Positions 1-6,201 of a DNA stretch of 6,278 bases are shown here, piece after piece. Position 1 is the stretch's first letter. Each line of letters starts with the position of its first letter. The notes below the pieces were generated by a model that saw only the letters and a list, made by a program, of their open reading frames with translations, was not told where the DNA came from and searched no databases. The DNA lies in the NCBI GenBank assembly GCA_903909925.1, contig CAIVXR010000055.1, positions 1 through 6,278 of the forward strand. The letters run 5' to 3'. A program made the translations under genes and the position numbers. This stretch comes from an uncultured beta proteobacterium (GTDB taxonomy: Bacteria > Pseudomonadota > Gammaproteobacteria > Burkholderiales > Burkholderiaceae).

Positions 1-804
1 ATTAGCTAGGGTTAACAGATCCTCCACTAAGCTTTTCATACGTTGAGCCTGCGACATCATCATCTCGAAATACTGATCACGCTGATTTTTTTCAAGTTCC
101 AAAGATTGGACTGTCTCTAAGAAACCCATTAATACCGTAATTGGGGTCCGCATTTCATGAGAGACATTGGCAACGAAGTCGCGGCGCATTGCATCTGCCT
201 TTTGAAGGTCTGTTACGTTTTGAATTAACAATAAATTACGCTGATTACCAAATGGAAAAGCCTGCAACATTAAACTAAGGCTGTTATCTGACCCCATTCT
301 CTCGAGTAGTAAAGGTTCGTCAAAATTACGCTTATTTAAGTATTGAATAAATTCAGGGCGACGAATTAAAAAGTTAATCCGTTGCATTACATCGCGTTTG
401 AAGTTGAGGCCAAAAAATCCCTCTGCAATACTATTGCACCACTCAATTTGGTCGATTTCATCTAGCATCACAATGCCATTGGGTGATGCTTGAAAAGCTT
501 CGATAAAGTGTTCATGCTGCTGCTCGATGTTGCGTATTCTTTCCTTCTGGGTTTTAACCAGGCGTTGTAACTTAAAAAATATCTCTTCCCAAAATCCGCT
601 AGGAAGCGGCATAGTCTCTATTGAGTCAGATTGCACATATTTTCCTAGGCGCGCTAGGTTGATATAGGAGTACAAGAGTGGTATTGATATGAGAAAGACG
701 CCTACCAAAATAGCGGATTCAGAACCCCAGTAATAGCGCGCAATGAATGCAGCTATTAATGCGAGGCAAATGAGGAAAATAAAGCGGGTTAAGGCAGAAA
801 ACAT
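1..804 (-). CDS. phoR: PhoR phosphate-regulon sensor histidine kinase, C-terminal part cut off by the window edge
   Basis: Membrane sensor kinase that phosphorylates PhoB in low phosphate and, in the known family, dephosphorylates it when phosphate is ample. The start is an ATG at 804-802. An in-frame TAA four codons upstream rules out a longer form, and the Shine-Dalgarno is weak. The visible 268 codons encode two hydrophobic segments (about residues 7-23 and 31-48) with only a short link between them, so there is no periplasmic domain. A charged linker (about 70-100) and a PAS-like region (about 100-200, with SPNGIVMLDE at 107-116) follow. Next is the dimerisation/phosphoacceptor helix with H-box VSHEMRTP, where His216 is the expected phosphorylation site. 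This matches the E. coli PhoR layout, whose H-box lies at a very similar position. The ATP-binding domain (N, G1, G2 boxes) lies beyond the window. The gene follows phoB by 64 bases on the same strand. The break is the window edge; no frameshift is visible. Confidence 0.95.
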   Translation of the reverse strand, partial: MFSALTRFIFLICLALIAAFIARYYWGSESAILVGVFLISIPLLYSYINLARLGKYVQSDSIETMPLPSGFWEEIFFKLQRLVKTQKERIRNIEQQHEHFIEAFQASPNGIVMLDEIDQIEWCNSIAEGFFGLNFKRDVMQRINFLIRRPEFIQYLNKRNFDEPLLLERMGSDNSLSLMLQAFPFGNQRNLLLIQNVTDLQKADAMRRDFVANVSHEMRTPITVLMGFLETVQSLELEKNQRDQYFEMMMSQAQRMKSLVEDLLTLAN

Positions 805-868
805 AGTGCAATCTTAGACTATCTCAAGAATGCACCTGAAATAGCTCAAAAAAGCCTTGAAAGCATAC

Positions 869-1582
869 CTAATTATTGGTTGGTGTTTTAGTAATGCGAT
901 AACCACTACCCCGAACCGTTTCGATATATCGATCACAGTCTACTGGGGTTAATGCCGCTCTGAGGCGCTTGATATGAACGTCTACCGTTCGCTCTTCAAT
1001 ATAGACCTCATTACCCCATACCTTATCGAGTAGATTTGCACGAGAATGAACGCGTTCTGGGTTGGCCATAAAGAATTGTAGAAGTCTGTATTCAGTGGGA
1101 CCCAAGGAAACTGGCTTGGGATCACTATTGGGCCAAATGGCCAAGACTCTGTGAGAACTGGGATCTAATTTTAGCGGGCCAATAGTCAGAGGGCCAGTAT
1201 CGTCAAGCGGAGTCTGCCTGCGCAACAATGCTCTCACCCTAGAAACTAATTCCTTAGGCGAGAAAGGTTTAGTTACATAATCATCTGCTCCAGAATCTAA
1301 GCCCAATACCTTGTCAGATTCTTCGCTTTTAGCAGTAAGCATCAAGATCGGTAAACCTCTGGTTCGATCATTAGCGCGTAACTCTTTAGCAAATTGAACG
1401 CCAGACTTGCCTGGCAACATCCAATCCAGAATAACGAGGCTTGGTAGACGCTCTCTCATCATTGCAATGGCAAGATCAGTCTGCATCGCCTTTTCAACCT
1501 CATAACCTGCATGAGTTAAATTAATTGCAATTAACTCAGCAATCGATGGCTCATCTTCAACAATGAGTATACGGTGAGTCAT
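869..1582 (-). CDS. phoB: PhoB response regulator, OmpR-family transcription factor
   Basis: DNA-binding response regulator that, once phosphorylated by PhoR, binds Pho boxes and activates phosphate-starvation genes. The 237 residues are close to the usual PhoB length of about 230. The receiver domain (about 3-120) has the acidic pair at E9/D10, the phosphoacceptor D53 in ILDWMLPG, T83 in MLTAK and K105 in TKPF. These are the same key positions as in E. coli PhoB. The C-terminal winged-helix domain (about 130-232) has the LGPTEYRLL segment (160-168), the recognition-helix region TVDVHIKRLR (199-208) and the final hairpin VRGSGYRI (223-230). The ATG follows the phoU stop by 18 bases and has only a weak TGAG Shine-Dalgarno, so some translation may depend on coupling to phoU. 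Because phoB belongs to the same array as pstS, it is probably under its own control through the upstream Pho box. Confidence 0.97.
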   Translation of the reverse strand: MTHRILIVEDEPSIAELIAINLTHAGYEVEKAMQTDLAIAMMRERLPSLVILDWMLPGKSGVQFAKELRANDRTRGLPILMLTAKSEESDKVLGLDSGADDYVTKPFSPKELVSRVRALLRRQTPLDDTGPLTIGPLKLDPSSHRVLAIWPNSDPKPVSLGPTEYRLLQFFMANPERVHSRANLLDKVWGNEVYIEERTVDVHIKRLRAALTPVDCDRYIETVRGSGYRITKTPTNN

Positions 1583-1600
1583 TTTGAATGCTCAGCTTAA

Positions 1601-2305
1601 TTATTTATTAGCTTCGCGCACTAAATCTTCGTGCGGTATATGACGAACATCTGAGCCCTTTGCAATATAAATCACAAACTCAGCAATATTCTTTGCATGA
1701 TCACCAATACGCTCAATTGCCTTAGCAATGGTCAACATATCAAGCCCAGTACTAATGATGTGCGGATCTTCAGACATATAAGTGATGAGTTTACGAACAA
1801 AGCCTCTAAACTCCTCGTCGATCTGACGATCTTCAGCAACAACTTCAGCTGCCGCAACTGTATCTAGACGCGCAAACGCATCCAAACTACGACGTAGTAG
1901 ATTGATTGCCATTTGACCTGAAAGTCGAATTTCAGCCACGTTGATATTATGCGGAGTACCAGAATCGATCAGACGCTTCGTACGTTTTGCAACTCGCTCA
2001 GCCTCATCGCCAGCACGCTCCAAATTGGTAATAGCCTTAGATACCGCCATCACTAAACGTAAGTCACGTGCTGCTGGTTGACGTCTTGCAATCAACTCGG
2101 TACAAGCCAAATCAATTTGAATCTCAAGATCATTAACAAGCTTTTCGTTCTCAATAACGATATTGCAAGTATCCAAATCCATTTGGGTAAAGGCACGCAT
2201 TGCTGTTGAGATCTGCGCCTCAACCAATCCGCCCATTTCAAGCAAACGGCTAGAAAGCGAATTTAAATCAGCATCGAATTGTGATGATAGGTGATTATCA
2301 GGCAT
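1601..2305 (-). CDS. phoU: PhoU phosphate-signalling regulator
   Basis: Cytoplasmic helical protein that, in the known family, contacts PstB and the PAS region of PhoR. It holds PhoR in its inhibitory state when phosphate is plentiful and limits transport. The 234 residues match the usual PhoU length. Two homologous three-helix halves are visible from their repeated metal-binding type motifs: LERAGDEAERVAKR at 95-108 and IERIGDHAKNIAEF at 197-210, with E96/D100 and E198/D202 as the paired acidic residues. The N-terminal start MPDNHLSSQFDADL resembles family members. The gene begins 13 bases after the pstB stop and has a good Shine-Dalgarno in that gap. Its position between the transporter genes and phoBR fits its role as the link between transport and the two-component system. 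No missing key residues were seen. Confidence 0.97.
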   Translation of the reverse strand: MPDNHLSSQFDADLNSLSSRLLEMGGLVEAQISTAMRAFTQMDLDTCNIVIENEKLVNDLEIQIDLACTELIARRQPAARDLRLVMAVSKAITNLERAGDEAERVAKRTKRLIDSGTPHNINVAEIRLSGQMAINLLRRSLDAFARLDTVAAAEVVAEDRQIDEEFRGFVRKLITYMSEDPHIISTGLDMLTIAKAIERIGDHAKNIAEFVIYIAKGSDVRHIPHEDLVREANK

Positions 2306-2310
2306 TTAAT

Positions 2311-2316
2311 ATCTCC
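2311..2316 (-). promoter_or_regulatory. Shine-Dalgarno of phoU
   Basis: GGAGAT on the minus strand, with the GGAG core 7 bases before the phoU ATG (2305-2303). It lies just after the pstB stop codon. It is the clearest ribosome-binding site among the downstream genes of the array and fixes the phoU start. Confidence 0.8.
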
Positions 2317-2318
2317 AA

Positions 2319-3167
2319 TTAACCGAAGCGGCCAGTAATATAGTCTTCAGTTTCTTTGCGCTTAGGCTTAATAAATATTTCATCTGTTTTACCGAACTCA
2401 ACTAGACTGCCAAGGTACATATAAGCAGTGTAATCGGATACGCGGGCTGCCTGCTGCATATTGTGCGTAACTATTGCAATAGTGTATTCATGCTTGAGTT
2501 CGTTAATCAATTCCTCGATTTTTCCAGTCGAAATAGGATCTAACGCTGAAGTAGGCTCATCTAGCAACATCACTGAGGGTTTAACTGCAACGCCTCGGGC
2601 AATACATAAACGTTGTTGTTGCCCTCCAGATAATGACAAGCCACTCTGATTCAGTTTGTCTTTGGATTCATTCCAAAGAGCCGCTTTATTGAGCGCCCAT
2701 TCAACCCGTTCATCCATTTCAGAGGGAGAGAGTTTTTCGTAAAGACGCACACCAAAGGCAATGTTCTCATATATGGACATTGGAAATGGGGTTGGTTTCT
2801 GAAAAACCATACCAATACGTGAGCGTAATAGATTTAAGTCTTGCCCTGGCTCAAGAATATTTTGGCCGTAGAAATTAATTTCACCTTCAGCACGCTGGCC
2901 TGGATAGAGGTCGTACATTCGATTAAGCGTTCTTAATAAAGTTGATTTACCACAACCTGAAGGGCCGATAAAGGCAGTGACCTTACCTTGTTCAATATCC
3001 AAGTTGATATTCTTAAGGCCTTGAAAGGCACCATAAAAGAAATTGAGGTTTCGCACTTCAATTGCATTGATAGCAGCTTGGTCTGATTGTTGATCTATTG
3101 TTTCCACCATACCCCCGTGACTATCAATCTGATTTAAGTCAAACATTGTTTTTATGTTACTCATCAT
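2319..3167 (-). CDS. pstB: PstB phosphate ABC-transporter ATPase
   Basis: Cytoplasmic ATPase subunit that drives phosphate import through PstCA. All ABC motifs are intact: Walker A GPSGCGKST (68-76), Q-loop Q123 in VFQKPTPFP, signature LSGGQ (179-183), Walker B VMLLDEP (199-205) with catalytic E204, D-loop SALD (207-210) and switch H235 in VTHNM. The VFQKPTPFPMSIYENIAFG stretch (121-139) and the end EDYITGRFG are typical of PstB. The 282 residues exceed the roughly 257 of E. coli PstB because of an N-terminal tail. M20 aligns by eye with the E. coli start region (MVET). I prefer the ATG at 3167 because it overlaps the pstA stop as ATGA and has AAGG 7 bases upstream. M2 (3164) and M20 (3110) remain possible starts. 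The gene is followed 13 bases later by phoU. Confidence 0.97.
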   Translation of the reverse strand: MMSNIKTMFDLNQIDSHGGMVETIDQQSDQAAINAIEVRNLNFFYGAFQGLKNINLDIEQGKVTAFIGPSGCGKSTLLRTLNRMYDLYPGQRAEGEINFYGQNILEPGQDLNLLRSRIGMVFQKPTPFPMSIYENIAFGVRLYEKLSPSEMDERVEWALNKAALWNESKDKLNQSGLSLSGGQQQRLCIARGVAVKPSVMLLDEPTSALDPISTGKIEELINELKHEYTIAIVTHNMQQAARVSDYTAYMYLGSLVEFGKTDEIFIKPKRKETEDYITGRFG

Positions 3168-4030
3168 CCCTGGACCTTCTCACGAAATACTACTCGTGCC
3201 AAAATATTTAAGCCGAGAACGGCAAAGGTAATTAAAAGAGATCCGCCCCAAGCTAAGCTTACCCAGTTATCGTATGGGCTCATGGCGAATTGAAATATAA
3301 CTACAGGCAAATTTGCCAATGGCTTATTCATATCCGTAGAAAAAAATTGGTTACTGAGGGCTGTAAAAAGTAAAGGTGCTGTTTCACCGCTAACTCTCGC
3401 CAGAGCTAAGAGAATACCTGTCATGATTCCACTTTGTGCTGCACGCAGTGTAATCATGAAAGCTACTTTCCATTTAGGAGCGCCTAGAGCATAGGCCGCT
3501 TCTCGCAAACTACCTGGAACTAGGCGCAACATATTTTCTGTAGTTCGAACGACTACTGGAATTGCAATAAGCGCTAGAGCGACCGTCCCAGCCCAGCCAG
3601 AGAAATGTTGAACCCTAGCAACATACAAGGCATATACAAATAATCCAATCACAATAGATGGCGCTGAAAGCATAATATCCGTAACAAAACGGGTCAGTGA
3701 AGCAACTTTGCTACGATCACCATATTCAGATAAATAAAGCCCAGCCAAAACTCCTATGGGAGTGCTAATAAAAGTGCAAGAACCAACCAGCATGAGGCTG
3801 CCAACAATAGCATTTGCAAGTCCGCCGTCTTCTGTACCTGGAGCTGGAGTACTCGCAATGAACATGTTTAGATTGATCGCAGAAAATCCCTTAATGAACA
3901 GAATGCTAAGAATCCAGATAAGACTAGCCATTCCAATTGCCATTGCAATCATGGAAAGAGTTAAGCCAATTTTATTTACCCTTTTGCGACGAGCAAAAAC
4001 AGCCATGTCCAGATTGATATTTGAACTCAT
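3164..4030 (-). CDS. pstA: PstA phosphate ABC-transporter permease
   Basis: Inner-membrane permease that pairs with PstC to form the phosphate channel. The 288 residues are of normal length. The sequence has six hydrophobic stretches, at about 22-47, 74-99, 115-138, 144-162, 199-220 and 258-281. The cytoplasmic coupling loop that docks on PstB is visible as REAAYALGAPKWKVAF (176-191), an EAA-type motif with its conserved glycine at 183. GLYLSEYG (97-104), SAPSIVIGLF (122-131) and ARVSGETAPLLFTA (211-224) are segments typical of PstA. Its ATG overlaps the pstC stop by four bases (ATGA at 4030-4027), with AAGG 9 bases upstream, and its stop overlaps pstB in the same way. This suggests translational coupling of the three membrane-complex genes. 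No irregularity was seen. Confidence 0.97.
   Translation of the reverse strand: MSSNINLDMAVFARRKRVNKIGLTLSMIAMAIGMASLIWILSILFIKGFSAINLNMFIASTPAPGTEDGGLANAIVGSLMLVGSCTFISTPIGVLAGLYLSEYGDRSKVASLTRFVTDIMLSAPSIVIGLFVYALYVARVQHFSGWAGTVALALIAIPVVVRTTENMLRLVPGSLREAAYALGAPKWKVAFMITLRAAQSGIMTGILLALARVSGETAPLLFTALSNQFFSTDMNKPLANLPVVIFQFAMSPYDNWVSLAWGGSLLITFAVLGLNILARVVFREKVQG
3175..3180 (-). promoter_or_regulatory. Shine-Dalgarno of pstB, inside the end of pstA
   Basis: AGAAGG on the minus strand, ending 7 bases before the ATG at 3167-3165. It lies in the last codons of pstA. Together with the ATGA overlap it supports the longer pstB start over internal ATGs at residues 2, 8 and 20. Confidence 0.6.
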
Positions 4031-5013
4031 GTTTTAAGACCTTGCTTCTTCTCCATGCTAATTAACATCCACTTAGCAAAGGCTAGCACAACAAATGTAA
4101 TAAAAAATAAGGCACGACCAAGAGCAAAAAGTGATGAATGATGCAAACCAATCTCTGCTTCGCCAAATTGGTTGGCTAAAGTAGATGCAATAGAGCTACC
4201 TGGCGCAAAAAGGGATGCAGAAATACGCTGTGCATTACCAATCACAAAAGTGACCGCCATCGTCTCACCAAGAGCCCTGCCAAGACCAAGCATTACGCCA
4301 CCGATCACGCCAGCTTTGGTATACGGCAGAACAATATTTCGTACTACTTCCCAAGTAGTACAACCAATTCCATAGGCTGATTCTTTGAGTATAGGAGGAA
4401 CTATTTCAAATACGTCACGCATCACAGAGGCGATAAATGGCAGGATCATCAGAGCAAGAATTAATCCCGCACATAACATTCCAATACCATTTGGTGGGCC
4501 AGAAAATAAAATTCCAATCAAAGGAATTTGGCCTAGCGTTGCTTGTAGAGCTGGCTCAATATAGTCACCAAAAATCGGCGCAAAAACGAATAATCCAAAC
4601 ATTCCGTAAATAATAGATGGTACAGCTGCCAACAGCTCAACTGCTGTTCCTAGTGGACGCCTTAGGGGCGGTGGACAGATTTCAGTTAAGAAAAAAGCAA
4701 TACCAAAACTCAGAGGTACCGCTATCAATAAAGCAATAACAGAAGATACTATAGTTCCGTAGATAGCAATTAAGCCACCAAATTCACCATTGACGATATC
4801 CCATTCTGGAGAAGTAAAGAATTGAGGGCCAAACTCTTTTAAGGCAGGCCATGCATTAATAAATAATGATCCAATGATTCCTAGTAGTGCGAAGAGTACC
4901 GAAAGAGAAAAAAATTGGGTAACACGATGAAATAGAAAGTCTTGGATGCTCTGGATGCGAGCAATCCTAGCTGCCATCAGTGTAGGAGCGCCAGCAGATT
5001 CCAAAGTATTCAT
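4027..5013 (-). CDS. pstC: PstC phosphate ABC-transporter permease
   Basis: Second inner-membrane permease of the phosphate importer and partner of PstA. The 328 residues are near the usual 310-330. A cytoplasmic N-terminus of about 33 residues precedes hydrophobic segments at about 34-54, 82-110, 123-147, 175-196, 232-260 and 296-318. The EAA-type coupling loop is KESAYGIGCTTWEVVRNIVLP (210-230). FLTEICPP (108-115), AVPSIIYGMFGLFVFAP (130-146) and GRALGETMAVTFVIGN (245-260) are characteristic PstC segments. The ATG at 5013 is the first ATG after the pstS stop. No strong Shine-Dalgarno is present; the upstream region reads TTAAGTTTAGCT. It lies just downstream of the hairpin separating it from pstS, so its transcription probably depends on read-through. 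M13 is an alternative start but has no better ribosome-binding site. Confidence 0.96.
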   Translation of the reverse strand: MNTLESAGAPTLMAARIARIQSIQDFLFHRVTQFFSLSVLFALLGIIGSLFINAWPALKEFGPQFFTSPEWDIVNGEFGGLIAIYGTIVSSVIALLIAVPLSFGIAFFLTEICPPPLRRPLGTAVELLAAVPSIIYGMFGLFVFAPIFGDYIEPALQATLGQIPLIGILFSGPPNGIGMLCAGLILALMILPFIASVMRDVFEIVPPILKESAYGIGCTTWEVVRNIVLPYTKAGVIGGVMLGLGRALGETMAVTFVIGNAQRISASLFAPGSSIASTLANQFGEAEIGLHHSSLFALGRALFFITFVVLAFAKWMLISMEKKQGLKT

Positions 5014-5035
5014 AGCTAAACTTAATCTAAAATAT

Positions 5036-5064
5036 AAAAATCGACCCTGAATTTCAGGGTCGAT
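5036..5064 (-). terminator. Intrinsic terminator or attenuator between pstS and pstC
   Basis: Read on the minus strand, the arms TCGACCCTGA (5063-5054) and TCAGGGTCGA (5050-5041) are perfectly complementary over 10 bp with a three-base loop (AAT). They are followed directly by five T residues (5040-5036) and a further A+T-rich stretch. This is the form of a Rho-independent terminator for transcripts coming from pstS. Since the rest of the operon lies downstream on the same strand with no obvious new promoter in the gap, partial termination is more likely than complete termination. It could also protect the 3' end of pstS mRNA after processing. The + strand lacks a T-run after the stem, so termination in the other direction is not indicated. 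Confidence 0.8.
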
Positions 5065-5088
5065 AAGATCAATAAATAAATATATGTA

Positions 5089-6111
5089 TTATTTTGATTC
5101 AACTTTTGACCATACTTGCTTACGAATATAGTCCACTGTTCCGTCTGGCATTGGAACGTAATCTAAGTCAGATGCAGCCTTCTTACCATCCTTGAATGAA
5201 TAGTCAAAGAATTTCAATACTGCAGCTGCCTGGGTTTTGTTTTCTGGCTTCTTGTAGAGAACGACAAAGGTTGCACCGGTAATCGGCCAAGCTTTAGCGC
5301 CTGATGCATAAGTAATAAATGTATTCATTCCGGGGAACTTAGACCAATCAGTTCCGGCAGAAGCTGCAGCGAACGATTCAGAGGTTGGCGAAACCATAAC
5401 ACCATCAGCATTGCGTACCTGTGTGTAGCTCAAATTATTCTTTTTTGCGTAAGCATACTCAACATAGCCAATAGAATTCTTGATTCGGGCAACGTTCGCA
5501 GCAACACCCTCATTACCTTTACCGCTAACTGTAGAAGCTGCGGGCCATTTAACCTGAGCACCAAAACCAACGGCGTCTTTAAAGTTGCTACTTGCTTTGG
5601 ATAAGAAGCTGGTAAAAATTGCCGTTGTGCCAGAACCATCAGCACGAGTAACTACTGTAATTGGGCCTGAAGGAATCTTAACTCCTGGATTTAATAGCGC
5701 AACACGCTTATCACTCCAGTCTGTTACAGATCCTTGAAAAATATCGGATAACAAATCACCTGAAAGCTTCAATTGATTTGGACCAACACCATCAATATTT
5801 ACAACTGGGACTACCCCACCAATAATTGCAGGAAATTGAACCATGCCATGTTGTTCTAAATCATCAAAGGCTAAAGGCGCATCCGTTGCACCAAAGTCCA
5901 CTGTTTTGGCCTTAATCTGCTTGATACCACCGCCAGAACCGATAGACTGATAGTTCAAGCTATCGCCACTTTTAGCTTTGTAGGCTTCAGCCCATTTACT
6001 TAAAACTGGATAAATAAATGAGGATCCGGCGCCTGTCATTTCAACAGCAAATGCTGTAGGCGCTAGCGAAATAGCACCAATAACGAGTGCTTTTTTCAAG
6101 AAAGATTTCAT
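5089..6111 (-). CDS. pstS: PstS periplasmic phosphate-binding protein
   Basis: Soluble high-affinity phosphate receptor that delivers phosphate to PstCA. I start the gene at the ATG at 6111, giving 340 residues. It has AAGGA 8 bases upstream and begins directly with a signal peptide, MKSFLKKALVIGAISLAPTA, with likely cleavage after AFA (residue 22). A longer in-frame form from 6144 would add 11 residues before the signal peptide, has no Shine-Dalgarno and lies almost at the predicted transcript start. Phosphate-binding segments are all present: TGAGSSFIYP (26-35), GSGGGIKQI (58-66), DFGATDAPL (72-80) and RADGSGTTAIF (156-166). No cysteine follows the signal peptide, so it is not a lipoprotein. 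It is the first gene after the Pho box and is followed by a hairpin that probably raises its output relative to pstCAB. Confidence 0.96.
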   Translation of the reverse strand: MKSFLKKALVIGAISLAPTAFAVEMTGAGSSFIYPVLSKWAEAYKAKSGDSLNYQSIGSGGGIKQIKAKTVDFGATDAPLAFDDLEQHGMVQFPAIIGGVVPVVNIDGVGPNQLKLSGDLLSDIFQGSVTDWSDKRVALLNPGVKIPSGPITVVTRADGSGTTAIFTSFLSKASSNFKDAVGFGAQVKWPAASTVSGKGNEGVAANVARIKNSIGYVEYAYAKKNNLSYTQVRNADGVMVSPTSESFAAASAGTDWSKFPGMNTFITYASGAKAWPITGATFVVLYKKPENKTQAAAVLKFFDYSFKDGKKAASDLDYVPMPDGTVDYIRKQVWSKVESK

Positions 6112-6119
6112 GTGATTAG

Positions 6120-6124
6120 TCCTT
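6120..6124 (-). promoter_or_regulatory. Shine-Dalgarno of pstS
   Basis: AAGGA on the minus strand, 8 bases before the ATG at 6111-6109. It decides the start in favour of the 340-residue form that begins with the signal peptide. Confidence 0.8.
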
Positions 6125-6156
6125 GGGTAGAAATAACGCAACATTGCGATACAAGG

Positions 6157-6162
6157 ACAATA
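6157..6162 (-). promoter_or_regulatory. -10 element of the pstS promoter
   Basis: TATTGT on the minus strand matches four of six bases of TATAAT and begins 10 bases after the last Pho-box repeat. This is about the spacing seen in PhoB-activated promoters such as E. coli phoA, where the Pho box replaces the -35 element. The transcript would start near 6150, giving a leader of roughly 40 bases. The assignment rests mainly on position. Confidence 0.55.
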
Positions 6163-6172
6163 CGATTGGACT

Positions 6173-6190
6173 ATGACGCTTTGATGACAG
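6173..6190 (-). promoter_or_regulatory. Pho box (PhoB-binding direct repeat) upstream of pstS
   Basis: On the minus strand the site reads CTGTCAT-CAAA-GCGTCAT: two 7-base repeats separated by four bases, an 11-bp period. The first repeat is identical to the E. coli half-site consensus CTGTCAT and the second matches five of seven bases. A weaker third copy, TTGTGAC (6201-6195, four of seven), is in phase just upstream. Its place before pstS, with phoB in the same array, supports activation by phosphorylated PhoB and positive autoregulation. Confidence 0.8.
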
Positions 6191-6201
6191 GAATGTCACA
6201 A

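Noticed and set aside
805..868. Possible hairpin or regulatory element in the phoB-phoR gap
   Set aside because: Only a five-pair stem including a G-U pair can be drawn, with no proper terminator structure and no Pho-box repeats. It reads as an ordinary intercistronic gap.
1640..1665. A possible internal promoter for phoB near the end of phoU (TTGCAA with a TATACC-like hexamer)
   Set aside because: Both hexamers match poorly, the spacing is long and they lie in conserved coding sequence.
2461..2649. A 62-codon + strand open frame opposite pstB
   Set aside because: It lies wholly antisense to the conserved signature and Walker B region of pstB, has no recognisable domain, and is explained by the codon pattern of the real gene.
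3756..4037. A 93-codon + strand open frame opposite pstA
   Set aside because: It is antisense to the N-terminal half of pstA. Its hydrophobic stretches mirror the membrane-segment codons on the other strand, and no family is recognisable.
4172..4375. A 67-codon + strand open frame opposite pstC
   Set aside because: It is antisense to the well-conserved end of pstC and shows no independent sign of coding.
5430..5645. A 71-codon minus-strand frame inside pstS
   Set aside because: It is an alternative frame within the phosphate-binding region of pstS, with no start signal and a low-complexity product.
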